From Pseudolactococcus raffinolactis NBRC 100932 (lineage in GTDB: Bacteria > Bacillota > Bacilli > Lactobacillales > Streptococcaceae), in NCBI RefSeq assembly GCF_001591765.1, contig NZ_BCVN01000001.1, positions 62,001 through 126,000 on the forward strand: 64,000 bases of DNA, read 5' to 3'. The notes below the pieces were generated by a model, which made no database searches, was not told the DNA's origin, and was given only the letters and a program-made list of their open reading frames with translations. Shown one piece after another: positions 34,792 through 43,739 of the stretch. The translations under genes were made by a program, and so were the position numbers. Position 1 is the stretch's first letter; each line of letters starts with the position of its first letter.

Positions 34792-35730
34792 ATGAAAAGA
34801 ATCGTCATCGCCCTTGGCGGTAATGCCCTCGGCAATAATCCCAGAGAACAGCTTGATCATGTCAATCAAGCAGCACCCGCAATGGTTAACTTGATTAAAC
34901 TCGGTTATGAAATCATCATCAGCCACGGCAATGGTCCGCAGGTTGGCATGTTAGAAAAAGCCATCAACATGTCAGCCAATATGGACAGCTCAATCCCACA
35001 CGTTCAATTACCTGAGTGTACGGCCATGAGTCAAGGGTACATTGGCTATCATTTGCAAAACGCCATTCTAAGGGAATTGAGAAAACAAGGCATGCCATGG
35101 AATGTTGCGACAGTCGTCACTCAAGTTGAGGTTGCAGCTGATGATCCAGCCTTTCAAAATCCAACCAAACCAATTGGCAGCTTCTACACCAAAGAAGATG
35201 TAGAAAATATGGTTCAAGAAAATCCATCTCTGGTTTATCGAGAAGATGCAGGTCGTGGCTATCGCCAGATGGTCGCCTCTCCAAAACCGATTGATATTGT
35301 AGAAAGTAAATCCATTCTCAATCTCTTAGACAATGAATTTATCGTGATTGCCTGTGGCGTCGGCGGAATTCCAGTTGTCAAAAGTGGTGATGGAGATTAC
35401 GATGGGGCGCTTGCAGTCATTGATAAAGATATTTCATCTGCTAAGCTAGCCGAATTGGTTGAGGCTGATTACTTCTTTATCCTGACAGCGGTTGATCGCG
35501 TTGCCATCCATTTTGGTCAACCAGACCAGCTTGATCTGGATACCTTAACGGTCGAACAGGCTAAAGCTTACGCAGCGCAAGGTGAATTTGCTCCAGGTAG
35601 TATGTTACCTAAAATTGAGGCGGCTGTCGAGGTTGCTTCATCTAAAGCAGGCCGAAAAGCAGTCATTGCTTCGCTGGAAAATGCAGCCTTGGTCTTTAGC
35701 GGTGAAAGTGGTACGATCATCACGCTATAA
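34792..35730 (+). CDS. aguC: Carbamate kinase
   Basis: A 312-residue amino-acid-kinase-fold enzyme starting MKRIVIALGGNALG, with ISHGNGPQVG and SMLPKIEAAVEVA. It makes ATP from carbamoyl phosphate and ADP, the energy-yielding last step of agmatine breakdown. A strong terminator lies between it and the rest of the operon, so it needs read-through or a promoter in the 90-base gap, where none is obvious. Ribosome site AAAGGAAAG. Confidence 0.94.
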   Translation: MKRIVIALGGNALGNNPREQLDHVNQAAPAMVNLIKLGYEIIISHGNGPQVGMLEKAINMSANMDSSIPHVQLPECTAMSQGYIGYHLQNAILRELRKQGMPWNVATVVTQVEVAADDPAFQNPTKPIGSFYTKEDVENMVQENPSLVYREDAGRGYRQMVASPKPIDIVESKSILNLLDNEFIVIACGVGGIPVVKSGDGDYDGALAVIDKDISSAKLAELVEADYFFILTAVDRVAIHFGQPDQLDLDTLTVEQAKAYAAQGEFAPGSMLPKIEAAVEVASSKAGRKAVIASLENAALVFSGESGTIITL

Positions 35731-35733
35731 GTC

Positions 35734-35775
35734 AAAAAAAACTCAAATTTCAGTCCTGAAATTTGAGTTTTTTTG
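35734..35775. terminator. Bidirectional terminator between aguC and recF
   Basis: Perfect arms ACTCAAATTTCAG / CTGAAATTTGAGT flanked by seven A's and seven T's. Confidence 0.88.
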
Positions 35776-35784
35776 ATAAGTTGT

Positions 35785-36870
35785 TTATGACTGCGTGTCT
35801 CGCTCTTTTATCTGACCATGATCAACCTCAAACACCGTCATTTTATCTGGTAAATGTTGCAGGTGATCAAGCGTCGTCGTTGTGATAAAAGTCTGTGTTT
35901 TACCGATCACCAAGGACAATAAATCGAGCTGTCTTTGATTATCAAGCTCACTCATGACATCGTCCAAGAGTAAAACCGGATACTCACCTGTTTCCTGATA
36001 AATCAGCTCAATTTCAGCTAATTTGACAGACAGCGCAGTGGTGCGTTGCTGACCTTGGGAGCCAAAATTTGAGACATTAATGTCGTTAATCAAAAATTGT
36101 AAATCATCCCGATGAGGTCCCACAGAAGTCTGGGCACGAAATTGGTCTTTCTGACGTGTCTGTTTGAGTTCAGTCGCAAAGTCAGTTTTGACATTTTGGG
36201 CGTAAACGATGCTCAATTTTTCTTGACCATGACTGAGGTGATCATGTAAATCAGCCGAAATCTCAGTGAGACTGGTGATAAATTGCCTGCGATGGGCCAT
36301 GACCTTCTCGCCATATTCGACCAACTGGTCATCTAAAACGTCCAGAAAATTAGGATCAATTTTTGACGCATCGAACTTGAGATAGCTGTTGCGTTCTTTG
36401 AGTGTTTTATTATAGCGCATCAAATCATATAGGTAAACAGGCCGAATCTGACCGATTTCCATATCAATAAAACGCCTCCGAACACTAGGCGCGCCTTTGA
36501 TAATCGCCAAATCCTCAGGTGCGAACATGATGACATTAAGATGTCCGATATAATCAGCCAGTCGATTTTCCTTGAGATGATTGACTTTGGCAATCCGCCC
36601 TTTGGGTGTTAGAGTAATCTCAAGGGGAACAGTCGTATTTTTTTTGATGATTGTACCGGAGACTGACATCTCTTTTTGCTCCCAAGCAATCAATTCCCGA
36701 TCAGCATGCGTCCGATGACTGCGGGTCAAGGCCAGAAAATAAATGCTTTCAGCAATATTGGTCTTGCCTTGCGCATTTTGTCCGACAAAGATATTTAAGT
36801 TGGGATGAAAGGTGAGATTGAGATGATTATAATTTCGAAAGTTGGTGAGTTGTAACTCGGAAATGATCAT
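35785..36870 (-). CDS. recF: DNA replication and repair protein RecF
   Basis: A 361-residue SMC-like ATPase: Walker A is GQNAQGKTNI, the signature motif is FGSQGQQRTTALSVKLAE, and Walker B is VLLLDDVMSELD. RecF with RecO and RecR loads RecA at single-strand gaps. Its start is six bases after the yaaA stop, so the two are one operon. In streptococci this pair is separate from dnaA-dnaN, as here. Confidence 0.97.
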   Translation of the reverse strand: MIISELQLTNFRNYNHLNLTFHPNLNIFVGQNAQGKTNIAESIYFLALTRSHRTHADRELIAWEQKEMSVSGTIIKKNTTVPLEITLTPKGRIAKVNHLKENRLADYIGHLNVIMFAPEDLAIIKGAPSVRRRFIDMEIGQIRPVYLYDLMRYNKTLKERNSYLKFDASKIDPNFLDVLDDQLVEYGEKVMAHRRQFITSLTEISADLHDHLSHGQEKLSIVYAQNVKTDFATELKQTRQKDQFRAQTSVGPHRDDLQFLINDINVSNFGSQGQQRTTALSVKLAEIELIYQETGEYPVLLLDDVMSELDNQRQLDLLSLVIGKTQTFITTTTLDHLQHLPDKMTVFEVDHGQIKERDTQS

Positions 36871-36876
36871 AAGAGT

Positions 36877-37275
36877 TTATTTAGAACCAGGAAATTTAGG
36901 TTTGCTGGTTTTACGTTTAAAGTACTGTTCTTTATTATTGGCAGCTGATTTTTGACGTGTTTCAGTTTTCTTGTTGGCGGCATTGATTTTTTTGACAATG
37001 GCTTTGACACGTGCCTCTTCATCAAGTTCAGCCTGATGCTCAGCAATTTCTTCTGCTGTTGCTGCGACAATATTAATTTTTAGCCCGAAACCTGGGAATT
37101 CCAAGACATCGCCATCAAAAAGTTTTTTACCGCGTCTATTTTCAAATTCACCATTGTACAAGACGTCGTTAGTTGCTAAGAAATGTTTGGCTGCGCCACC
37201 AGTTTCAATAATCGCTGCTTCTTTGAGCAACTTTCCTAGGGTGATAAATTCATCGTATATCGTATAAGTATTCAT
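36877..37275 (-). CDS. yaaA: S4-domain protein YaaA
   Basis: A 132-residue protein whose first 70 residues are an S4 RNA-binding domain (ITLGKLLKEAAIIETGGAAK, LYNGEFENRRGKKLFDGDVL); the rest is a Lys/Glu-rich tail. YaaA is always found just before recF in Bacillota and has a poorly defined RNA-linked role. The -10-like TGTTAAAAT ends only five bases before the ATG, so the mRNA may be nearly leaderless. Confidence 0.9.
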   Translation of the reverse strand: MNTYTIYDEFITLGKLLKEAAIIETGGAAKHFLATNDVLYNGEFENRRGKKLFDGDVLEFPGFGLKINIVAATAEEIAEHQAELDEEARVKAIVKKINAANKKTETRQKSAANNKEQYFKRKTSKPKFPGSK

Positions 37276-37513
37276 ACCTCATTTTAACATAATTTCAGAA
37301 CTTATAGGCGCGCATTGAAAATCTTTCGCTAAATGACACGATGTTAGCATACATTGCGCAAGTTTAACTTAATAGAAAATGCCATAGACTCCGTAAAAAC
37401 TTGCGGTTGTAGTGGTTGATGGACTTGAAATTTTATCAAAATCTTCTGCTTGATTTGATGAGGGATGCTCTAAATTTTGGTATAATGGAAAAGTACATAA
37501 ATAAAGGATAAAC

Positions 37514-38776
37514 ATGAAAATAAAAAATGGCGTAAATTTACATATTATTAAAGAAACAAAGTTTAAGACGATACAGTTTTTAGTGCGTTTTAGAACAAAG
37601 ATGTCGCGACAAAGTGTTGCCAAGCGTGTGATCATTTCTAATCTCTGGGAGACGTCGAATGCAGTCTTAACGACCAACCAACAATTTCAACGGAAGTTGT
37701 CAGAGATGTATGGCGCCAGTTTTGCGACAGGTGTGTCTAAAAAAGGTGATAATCATTTTTTGAATATCGGCATGAGTGTCGTTAACCCTAAGTATGTTGA
37801 GAGCGATACAGTGACAGAGGCGGTTGAGCTTTTGCATCAGGCTTTGTTTATGCCCTTGATAGATGAGATTGGGTTTGATGAGGATACTTTTGCGCGTGAG
37901 AAGAAAAATCTCTTGCACTACTTAGCTTCAACGCGTGAGGATAAATCCTACGTGGCGTCAACACGTTTGTCAGAGCTCTTTTTTGAAGATAAAAATCTGT
38001 CAACACCAAGTATTTCAACCGTTGAGCTGATGGAGCATGAGACACGTCAGAGTGTTTTTGAGTATTATAAAAAAATGTTACTGACAGATACGATTGATAT
38101 TTGGATTTTGGGGGACTTAACAGCTACTCAGGAAGCCAGTATCAGGACTTACTTTTCAGAAATGCCTTTCACTGATCGGGAACCCTTGACTACTGTTTTT
38201 TATGAACAAGCGACCTCGAATGTCGTGCGTGAAAAGACAGAAAAAGAAGCGGTTAATCAGTCGATTTTACAGTTGGCTTATAGCCATCCGGTTAAATATG
38301 GCGATGCGGATTATCTGACTATGCAAGTCTTAAATGGTCTTTTAGGTGGCTTTTCACATTCCAAACTGTTCACAAATGTGCGGGAAAAAGAAAGCCTAGC
38401 CTATTATGCTAATTCACGTTTTGATACCTTCACAGGCTTTTTAAAAATTGCAGCAGGTATTGACGCAGGGCAACGCAGCAAGGCTTTGACCATTATTCGG
38501 GCGCAGGTTCGGGCATTGGCGCAAGGCGATATCTCAGAAAATGAACTCCGTCAGACCAAGGATATGCTGAGAAATGCTTATTTCTTATCATTGGATTCAC
38601 CGTCAAATTTGATCGAGCAGGCTTATATTAAACAACTTTTACCAGATCGTCAGCTCTCTCAAGCAGAATGGTTGCAGAGATTAGACGCCGTAACCAAATC
38701 AGACGTGGTTAGAATTGCTAAAACATTGAATTTACAAGCCTTGTATTTTATGGAGGGAGAAAGCCTTGGAGATTAA
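37514..38776 (+). CDS. yfmF: M16-family peptidase-like protein, YfmF type
   Basis: A 420-residue M16 (pitrilysin-like) protein without an intact HxxEH zinc motif (the corresponding region reads ISNLWETSNA), so probably the non-catalytic partner, as for YfmF. It has the conserved NYF-like and GGFSHSKLFTNVREKESLAY region. It overlaps the catalytic-type gene that follows by 11 bases. This pair upstream of rodZ-like and pgsA is the usual order in Streptococcaceae. Confidence 0.88.
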   Translation: MKIKNGVNLHIIKETKFKTIQFLVRFRTKMSRQSVAKRVIISNLWETSNAVLTTNQQFQRKLSEMYGASFATGVSKKGDNHFLNIGMSVVNPKYVESDTVTEAVELLHQALFMPLIDEIGFDEDTFAREKKNLLHYLASTREDKSYVASTRLSELFFEDKNLSTPSISTVELMEHETRQSVFEYYKKMLLTDTIDIWILGDLTATQEASIRTYFSEMPFTDREPLTTVFYEQATSNVVREKTEKEAVNQSILQLAYSHPVKYGDADYLTMQVLNGLLGGFSHSKLFTNVREKESLAYYANSRFDTFTGFLKIAAGIDAGQRSKALTIIRAQVRALAQGDISENELRQTKDMLRNAYFLSLDSPSNLIEQAYIKQLLPDRQLSQAEWLQRLDAVTKSDVVRIAKTLNLQALYFMEGESLGD

Positions 38777-40049
38777 AAAATATCCACAAGTCGGCGAGAC
38801 ACTCTATAAAGAAGTGTTAGATAATGGCTTGCTCGTCTATTATTTGCCAAAGCCTGAGTTTAACAAGACTTATGGTCTATTTACGACAAATTTTGGCAGT
38901 TTAGATACGCGCTTTGTGCCGCGTGGTGGCTCAGATATGCAGACCTTTCCAGAGGGCATTGCCCATTTTTTAGAGCATAAATTATTTGAGAAAAAAGATG
39001 GCGATGCCATGAATTTTTTCGGTGCCTTAGGTGCTAATTCTAACGCTTTTACGAGTTTTACGCGGACATCATATCTCTTTTCAACCATGGAAAATGTTGA
39101 GCCTAATGTTGAATTACTGCTAGATTTTGTTCAGGAGCCATATTTCACACAAGCCTCTGTCGAAAAAGAGCAAGGCATCATCACACAGGAAATTCAGATG
39201 TACCAAGATGATGCAGATTTTCGATTGTTTTTTGGTCTCCTGCAAAATCTTTATCCAGAGTCACCTTTAGCTGCTGATATTGCAGGGACACCTAAAAGTA
39301 TCAGACGCATTTCAGCAGAAGATTTATATGAAAATTATCGGACCTTCTATCATCCAGGTAATATGACCCTCTTTTTGACGGGGCCATTTGAGGTATCAGA
39401 GATGTCTGATTTAGTCGCGAAAAATCAAGCTGAGAAACGGTTTGAGCCGATTGTACCGATTCAGCGTGCGCCATTTGTAGCTGCCGCACCGATTCCGACG
39501 AATAATCTGGCTTTTGATGTCACTATCCCGAAACTTGCCCTTGGTTTTCGGGGCTATGATCGTTTGCCGTCAGATCCTTTGCTCAGGTTTGAGTATAAGT
39601 TGGCCATCCAACTCATGTTGACCATGATTTTAGGTAATACTAGCAGTCGTTATGAAAGCTTATATAACCAAGGATTGATTGACGATTCTTTTGGTTTTGA
39701 TTTTGAAGTGGCACCGCAATATCATTTTGCCAGCATGACGTCTGACACGATTTATCCCATAAAACTCGCTAAAATTTTGCGTGATACGCTAAAAAGTTAT
39801 AAAATAGAAAGTGATTTCAATTTAGACCATTTGATGATCATCAAAAAAGAGATGCTAGGCGATTATTATAAGTCTTTAAATTCCTTAGAATTTATTGCCA
39901 ACCAATTTTCATCTAATCTTTTTGAAGGTGTGACTTTCTTCGATTTCCCAATGATTTTATCAAGTCTGACACTGGAAAAAATCGAAAAGCATGCGGACCG
40001 ATTTATTAAAGAGATGGTTTCAACTGAATTTATCATGAACCCGAAGTGA
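38766..40049 (+). CDS. yfmH: M16-family zinc peptidase, YfmH type
   Basis: A 427-residue zinc peptidase with the inverted motif HFLEHKLFEK (HxxEH) near residue 68 and a downstream Glu (EKEQGIITQEIQMYQDD). It likely forms a heterodimer with the preceding inactive paralogue, as mitochondrial-processing-like peptidases do. TTG start with GAGGGAG upstream, overlapping the previous gene. Substrate not known. Confidence 0.92.
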   Translation: MEIKKYPQVGETLYKEVLDNGLLVYYLPKPEFNKTYGLFTTNFGSLDTRFVPRGGSDMQTFPEGIAHFLEHKLFEKKDGDAMNFFGALGANSNAFTSFTRTSYLFSTMENVEPNVELLLDFVQEPYFTQASVEKEQGIITQEIQMYQDDADFRLFFGLLQNLYPESPLAADIAGTPKSIRRISAEDLYENYRTFYHPGNMTLFLTGPFEVSEMSDLVAKNQAEKRFEPIVPIQRAPFVAAAPIPTNNLAFDVTIPKLALGFRGYDRLPSDPLLRFEYKLAIQLMLTMILGNTSSRYESLYNQGLIDDSFGFDFEVAPQYHFASMTSDTIYPIKLAKILRDTLKSYKIESDFNLDHLMIIKKEMLGDYYKSLNSLEFIANQFSSNLFEGVTFFDFPMILSSLTLEKIEKHADRFIKEMVSTEFIMNPK

Positions 40050-40122
40050 AAAAGTAAAGACAAAAGTGATGCTGACACCCATCAGGCAAGCATCAGCTTA
40101 AAATGACCAGAAAGGAGTTCTC

Positions 40123-40992
40123 GTGGCAAAAAAAACAGTAGGACAAGTTTTACGTGATCAACGCGCGAAGCTTGATATGACACTCAACGAAGCGGAAGAT
40201 TTAACACAGATTCAAAAAATGTATATCGTCGCCTTGGAGCATGATGATTATGATGCCTTGCCAGGGGACTTTTATGTCAAGGCCTATCTCAAACAGTATG
40301 CAGAGCGTCTGGATCTTGATTATGACCAATTGGTCACGGCTTATGAAAGAAATGAGCCCATCGACGTACATGAAACACCGGATTTAACGGAAAATTATCG
40401 ATTTGTCAAGCCATCTGAGCGTCTTGAAGCCGACGAAGATGAACTGGGCAATAAAAAATGGCGCTATTATTTGCCCATCGTTTTGCTAGGGACTGTTGCA
40501 GCTTTGATCATTATCAGCATTTCAGCTGCGGTCATCCTTAACAAACCTAAAAGCAGCGGTATTTCGGACCATCTCTATAGCCTGTCGACTAGCTCAAAAA
40601 GTAAGTCATCTGTAAGTAGTACCGAACCGAGCACCTCATCTTCTTCCTCGGAATCAAAAGCACCAGAGGCACCTAAACCTGAAATTACAGTGACTGGCAA
40701 TGGTCAAGCGCTTTCAGCAACGGTGAAAAATGTCGCAAGTCCAGTGAAAGTTAGCCTCAGCACAGTAGCAGGCACAGAAGTTTGGATTGGGATGACCAAC
40801 TCAGATTTGCCAGGCGGTCAAATCACCCTGACCGAAGCGGCACCAACAACTGCAACCTTGACTGGTAATCAGACAGTCTTAACCCTAGGGAAAACAACGG
40901 GCTTGACTGTAAAAATCGGTGATACGCCCATCAATTTATCGAGTATTGCAGCACCCGGTAGTCCAGCAACCTTGACGATAACCGTAGAATAG
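40123..40992 (+). CDS. rodZ: RodZ-like helix-turn-helix membrane protein
   Basis: A 289-residue protein: N-terminal HTH_25 domain (GQVLRDQRAKLDMTLNEAED, then PGDFYVKAYLKQYAERLDL), one transmembrane helix (about residues 123-146), a Ser-rich linker (STEPSTSSSSSESK) and a C-terminal DUF4115-like beta domain. RodZ links cytoskeleton and cell-wall synthesis; in cocci it acts in peripheral wall growth and as a regulator. GTG start eight bases after AAAGGAG. pgsA follows at once. Confidence 0.85.
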   Translation: MAKKTVGQVLRDQRAKLDMTLNEAEDLTQIQKMYIVALEHDDYDALPGDFYVKAYLKQYAERLDLDYDQLVTAYERNEPIDVHETPDLTENYRFVKPSERLEADEDELGNKKWRYYLPIVLLGTVAALIIISISAAVILNKPKSSGISDHLYSLSTSSKSKSSVSSTEPSTSSSSSESKAPEAPKPEITVTGNGQALSATVKNVASPVKVSLSTVAGTEVWIGMTNSDLPGGQITLTEAAPTTATLTGNQTVLTLGKTTGLTVKIGDTPINLSSIAAPGSPATLTITVE

Positions 40993-40999
40993 AGAATTC

Positions 41000-41557
41000 A
41001 TGAAACTTACTAAAGAAAACTTACCTAATAATTTAACCATTGCCCGCATCTTTGCGATTCCGCTTTTTATCCTGATTTTAGCATTGGGCGGACACTCTCA
41101 TGTCTGGCAAGTGATCGCTGCGATCTTATTTGCAGTGGCTTCAGCGACAGACTGGTTGGACGGTTATTTAGCGCGCAAATGGAACATCGTCTCAAATTTC
41201 GGTAAATTTGCAGACCCCTTGGCAGATAAAATGTTAGTGATGTCAGCATTCATCATGTTAGTGCCCTTAAAATTAGCACCAGCTTGGGTGATTGCCATCA
41301 TCATCTGTCGGGAATTAGCCGTTACAGGCTTGCGTCTACTCTTGGTTGAACAAGGTGGCGTCGTTATGGCAGCAGCCCTACCAGGCAAGATTAAAACCTT
41401 CACACAGATGTTATCCATCATCTTCTTGTTACTGGGTTGGAACTTACTTGGCGTGATTTTCTTATACATCTGCCTGGCCGCAACCATCTACTCAGGTTAT
41501 GATTACTTTGCCCAAAATATGTCAGTCTTTAAAGATGCTGACCAATCACAACAATAA
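41000..41557 (+). CDS. pgsA: CDP-diacylglycerol--glycerol-3-phosphate phosphatidyltransferase
   Basis: A 185-residue membrane enzyme with the CDP-alcohol transferase signature DWLDGYLARKWNIVSNFGKF followed by ADPLADK. It makes phosphatidylglycerol phosphate, the first committed step to PG and cardiolipin. Seven bases after the rodZ-like stop, hence same operon. Confidence 0.96.
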   Translation: MKLTKENLPNNLTIARIFAIPLFILILALGGHSHVWQVIAAILFAVASATDWLDGYLARKWNIVSNFGKFADPLADKMLVMSAFIMLVPLKLAPAWVIAIIICRELAVTGLRLLLVEQGGVVMAAALPGKIKTFTQMLSIIFLLLGWNLLGVIFLYICLAATIYSGYDYFAQNMSVFKDADQSQQ

Positions 41558-41561
41558 AATC

Positions 41562-41590
41562 TTGCAAAACAGCAAGGACTAATATATAAT
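41562..41590 (+). promoter_or_regulatory. hisS operon promoter
   Basis: TTGCAA (41562-41567), 17-base spacer, TATAAT (41585-41590). Confidence 0.75.
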
Positions 41591-41596
41591 TAAGAT

Positions 41597-41930
41597 AAGC
41601 AATCAGAGAGCGGAGGTAGCTGAAAATCCGCAGATAATAGACAGTGACGATTTAAAAATAAAAGTTAGCGACTTTATAGCTACAGAGCTAGGAATGCCTA
41701 GAAACCCAAGGTGGTACCACGATATTGTCGTCCTTGAGCGTATATACTCACTTAACCCAATAAAGCAAATATTTTCGGCTATTTTCCGCCACTTCATCGT
41801 TGATAAGTCTTGATGTACACCTGTACGTCATCACCTCATCGCCTTGAATTGACAGAAAATATCTCAAAAATTTTGTTTTCTTTCTTGAGTTAATTGAGTA
41901 TGTGTCTACGCTCAAGGGCGTTTTCTTATA
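41597..41930 (+). promoter_or_regulatory. T-box riboswitch leader of hisS-aspS, with an expanded terminator
   Basis: AGAGAGCGGAGG starts the leader, and the T-box AAGGTGGTACCACG is at about 41710-41723, preceded by a GAGCTAGG/CCTAG stem. The terminator's 5' arm (CGTCCTTGAGCGTATATACTC) pairs with GAGTATGTGTCTACGCTCAA plus GGGCGTTTTCTT at about 41900-41930, leaving a loop of about 150 bases instead of a few. I could not resolve the specifier codon; GAC is present in the leader and would suit aspS. Confidence 0.8.
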
Positions 41931-41956
41931 GGAATTGAGAGAGGTAAATAGCAAAT

Positions 41957-43243
41957 ATGAAATTACAAAGACCTAAAGGCACGGTTGATATCCTGCCTGG
42001 CGAGAGTGAAAAATGGCAATTTGTCGAAGCAACTATGCGTCGCGTTTTTGCGACTTATCGTTTTAGTGAAATTCGTACGCCACTTTTTGAGCACTACGAG
42101 GTAATCTCGCGTTCCGTTGGGGACACGACAGATATCGTGACTAAGGAAATGTACGATTTTTACGATAAGGGTGACCGCCATGTGACCTTGCGTCCTGAAG
42201 GGACAGCGCCAGTTGTCCGCTCTTATGTCGAAAACAAAAAATTTGCGCCAGAAGTTCAAAAACCATTTAAAGTTTATTATACAGGTTCTATGTTCCGTTA
42301 TGAACGACCACAAGCTGGTCGTCTACGTGAATTTCACCAGATTGGTGTTGAAAATTTTGGCTCAAAAAATCCTGCAACGGATGTTGAGACCATCGCGATG
42401 GCTAAAGCCTTTTTCGACCAAGTCGGTGTCAAAAATATCAAGCTTGTTATCAATTCATTGGGGGATAGCGAGACACGTGAGCATTACCGTGAGGCCTTGA
42501 TCGGCTACTTGGAACAGCATTTAGACAGTCTATCTGATGATTCTAAGCGTCGCTTGCACGAAAATCCCTTGCGTGTTTTAGATTCCAAGGATAAACAGGA
42601 TATCGCCATCGTCAAAGACGCGCCTTCAATCTTGGATTTCTTGACTGACGCTAGTCAGCAGCACTTGACCGACGTCAAGGCTATGTTGGAGAGCCTCAAT
42701 ATCGTCTACACCGTCGACCAAAACATGGTGCGTGGTCTGGATTACTACAATGACACAATTTTCGAGTTCATGACAGAAATCAAGGGCAAGGAGCTGACGA
42801 TTTGTGGTGGCGGTCGCTATGATTCGCTGGTCAGCTATTTTGGTGGCCCTGAAACGCCTGGTTTCGGTTTTGGTATCGGTGTGGACCGGCTTTTGCTTGT
42901 CTTAGAAGAGCAAGGCGCGTCACTACCAGCTGCACAGCCGCTCGATGTTTACGTGGTTGTTTTAGGTGCAAGCGCCAATGTTGCAGCCCTCAAGTTAGTA
43001 CAGTCGCTACGCGATCAAGGCTATGCCGTGGAACGTGATGTCTTAAATCGCAAGATTAAGCAACAATTCAAGTCGGCAGAAGAATTTGGGGCCAAGGTGA
43101 TTATCACCCTTGGGGAATCAGAAGTTGAGACCGGCGAGATCGTCGTTAAAAATAATGCGACACGTGCAGAAGTCAAGACGACCTTGTCTGAAATTCAAAG
43201 CCAGTTTGACACCGTCTTTACTGAAGTGGCGGCTGACGCATGA
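41957..43243 (+). CDS. hisS: Histidyl-tRNA synthetase
   Basis: A 428-residue class II synthetase starting [17 protein letters not shown]. Motif 2 region [20 protein letters not shown] and the histidine-specific [15 protein letters not shown] are present, with motif 3 [13 protein letters not shown] and a C-terminal anticodon-binding domain. Charges tRNA-His. Expression should depend on the T-box leader upstream. The next small gene overlaps its stop codon. Confidence 0.98.
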   Translation: MKLQRPKGTVDILPGESEKWQFVEATMRRVFATYRFSEIRTPLFEHYEVISRSVGDTTDIVTKEMYDFYDKGDRHVTLRPEGTAPVVRSYVENKKFAPEVQKPFKVYYTGSMFRYERPQAGRLREFHQIGVENFGSKNPATDVETIAMAKAFFDQVGVKNIKLVINSLGDSETREHYREALIGYLEQHLDSLSDDSKRRLHENPLRVLDSKDKQDIAIVKDAPSILDFLTDASQQHLTDVKAMLESLNIVYTVDQNMVRGLDYYNDTIFEFMTEIKGKELTICGGGRYDSLVSYFGGPETPGFGFGIGVDRLLLVLEEQGASLPAAQPLDVYVVVLGASANVAALKLVQSLRDQGYAVERDVLNRKIKQQFKSAEEFGAKVIITLGESEVETGEIVVKNNATRAEVKTTLSEIQSQFDTVFTEVAADA

Positions 43244-43470
43244 CAGATAAACTCAAGATATTGATGGGGTTGTCGGCTTTATCAATGGCTGTTAGTTTAT
43301 ATGAGATTGTGACACAGTCTCACCAGTTTAATCGTACTTTTCTGATCATTTACTGCGCTTTGATTGTGATTTTTAATCGAGATAAGGCGATTACACGAGA
43401 TAAAATCGCACGGGTTGTTGTGATTATCACGCTTGTGCTTTTACTCGTGACATCATTTCTCGCGAGGTAA
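43240..43470 (+). CDS. Small two- or three-TM membrane protein between hisS and aspS, first
   Basis: A 76-residue hydrophobic protein; hydrophobic segments at about 5-24, 30-46 and 58-74. It begins in an ATGA overlap with the hisS stop, so it is translated by coupling and should be controlled by the same T-box. Not recognised. Confidence 0.6.
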   Translation: MTDKLKILMGLSALSMAVSLYEIVTQSHQFNRTFLIIYCALIVIFNRDKAITRDKIARVVVIITLVLLLVTSFLAR

Positions 43471-43473
43471 GGC

Positions 43474-43716
43474 ATGACAGAAAAGAAAGTCCACTTGTTC
43501 ATCAGGACGATCGCAGTTTTGATTATCATGATCGGTGCGCTCAAACTGCTACAAGGCGATTATAATGGTCTCAATCTATTGCTCTTTGTCGCTCTCTATG
43601 TGGTGGCAGTCAAGAAAATCAACGCTTTTCTCAAAGAAAGTCGCTTGACGACTGTCTTAGTCTTTCTAGCGGTTGGGTTGCAGGTTGTGATGTTGGTGTT
43701 ATCAAAAGTAATTTAG
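43474..43716 (+). CDS. Small three-TM membrane protein between hisS and aspS, second
   Basis: An 80-residue protein with about three hydrophobic segments ([50 protein letters not shown]). It follows the previous small gene after three bases and precedes aspS by 23. The pair may be distant paralogues; function unknown. Confidence 0.6.
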   Translation: MTEKKVHLFIRTIAVLIIMIGALKLLQGDYNGLNLLLFVALYVVAVKKINAFLKESRLTTVLVFLAVGLQVVMLVLSKVI

Positions 43717-43739
43717 TAAGACAAAAAAAGGAAGTAAAA

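Noticed and set aside
41748-41954. 68-codon minus-strand frame inside the T-box leader
   Set aside because: It lies in the expanded terminator palindrome of the hisS leader; no ribosome site or family resemblance.
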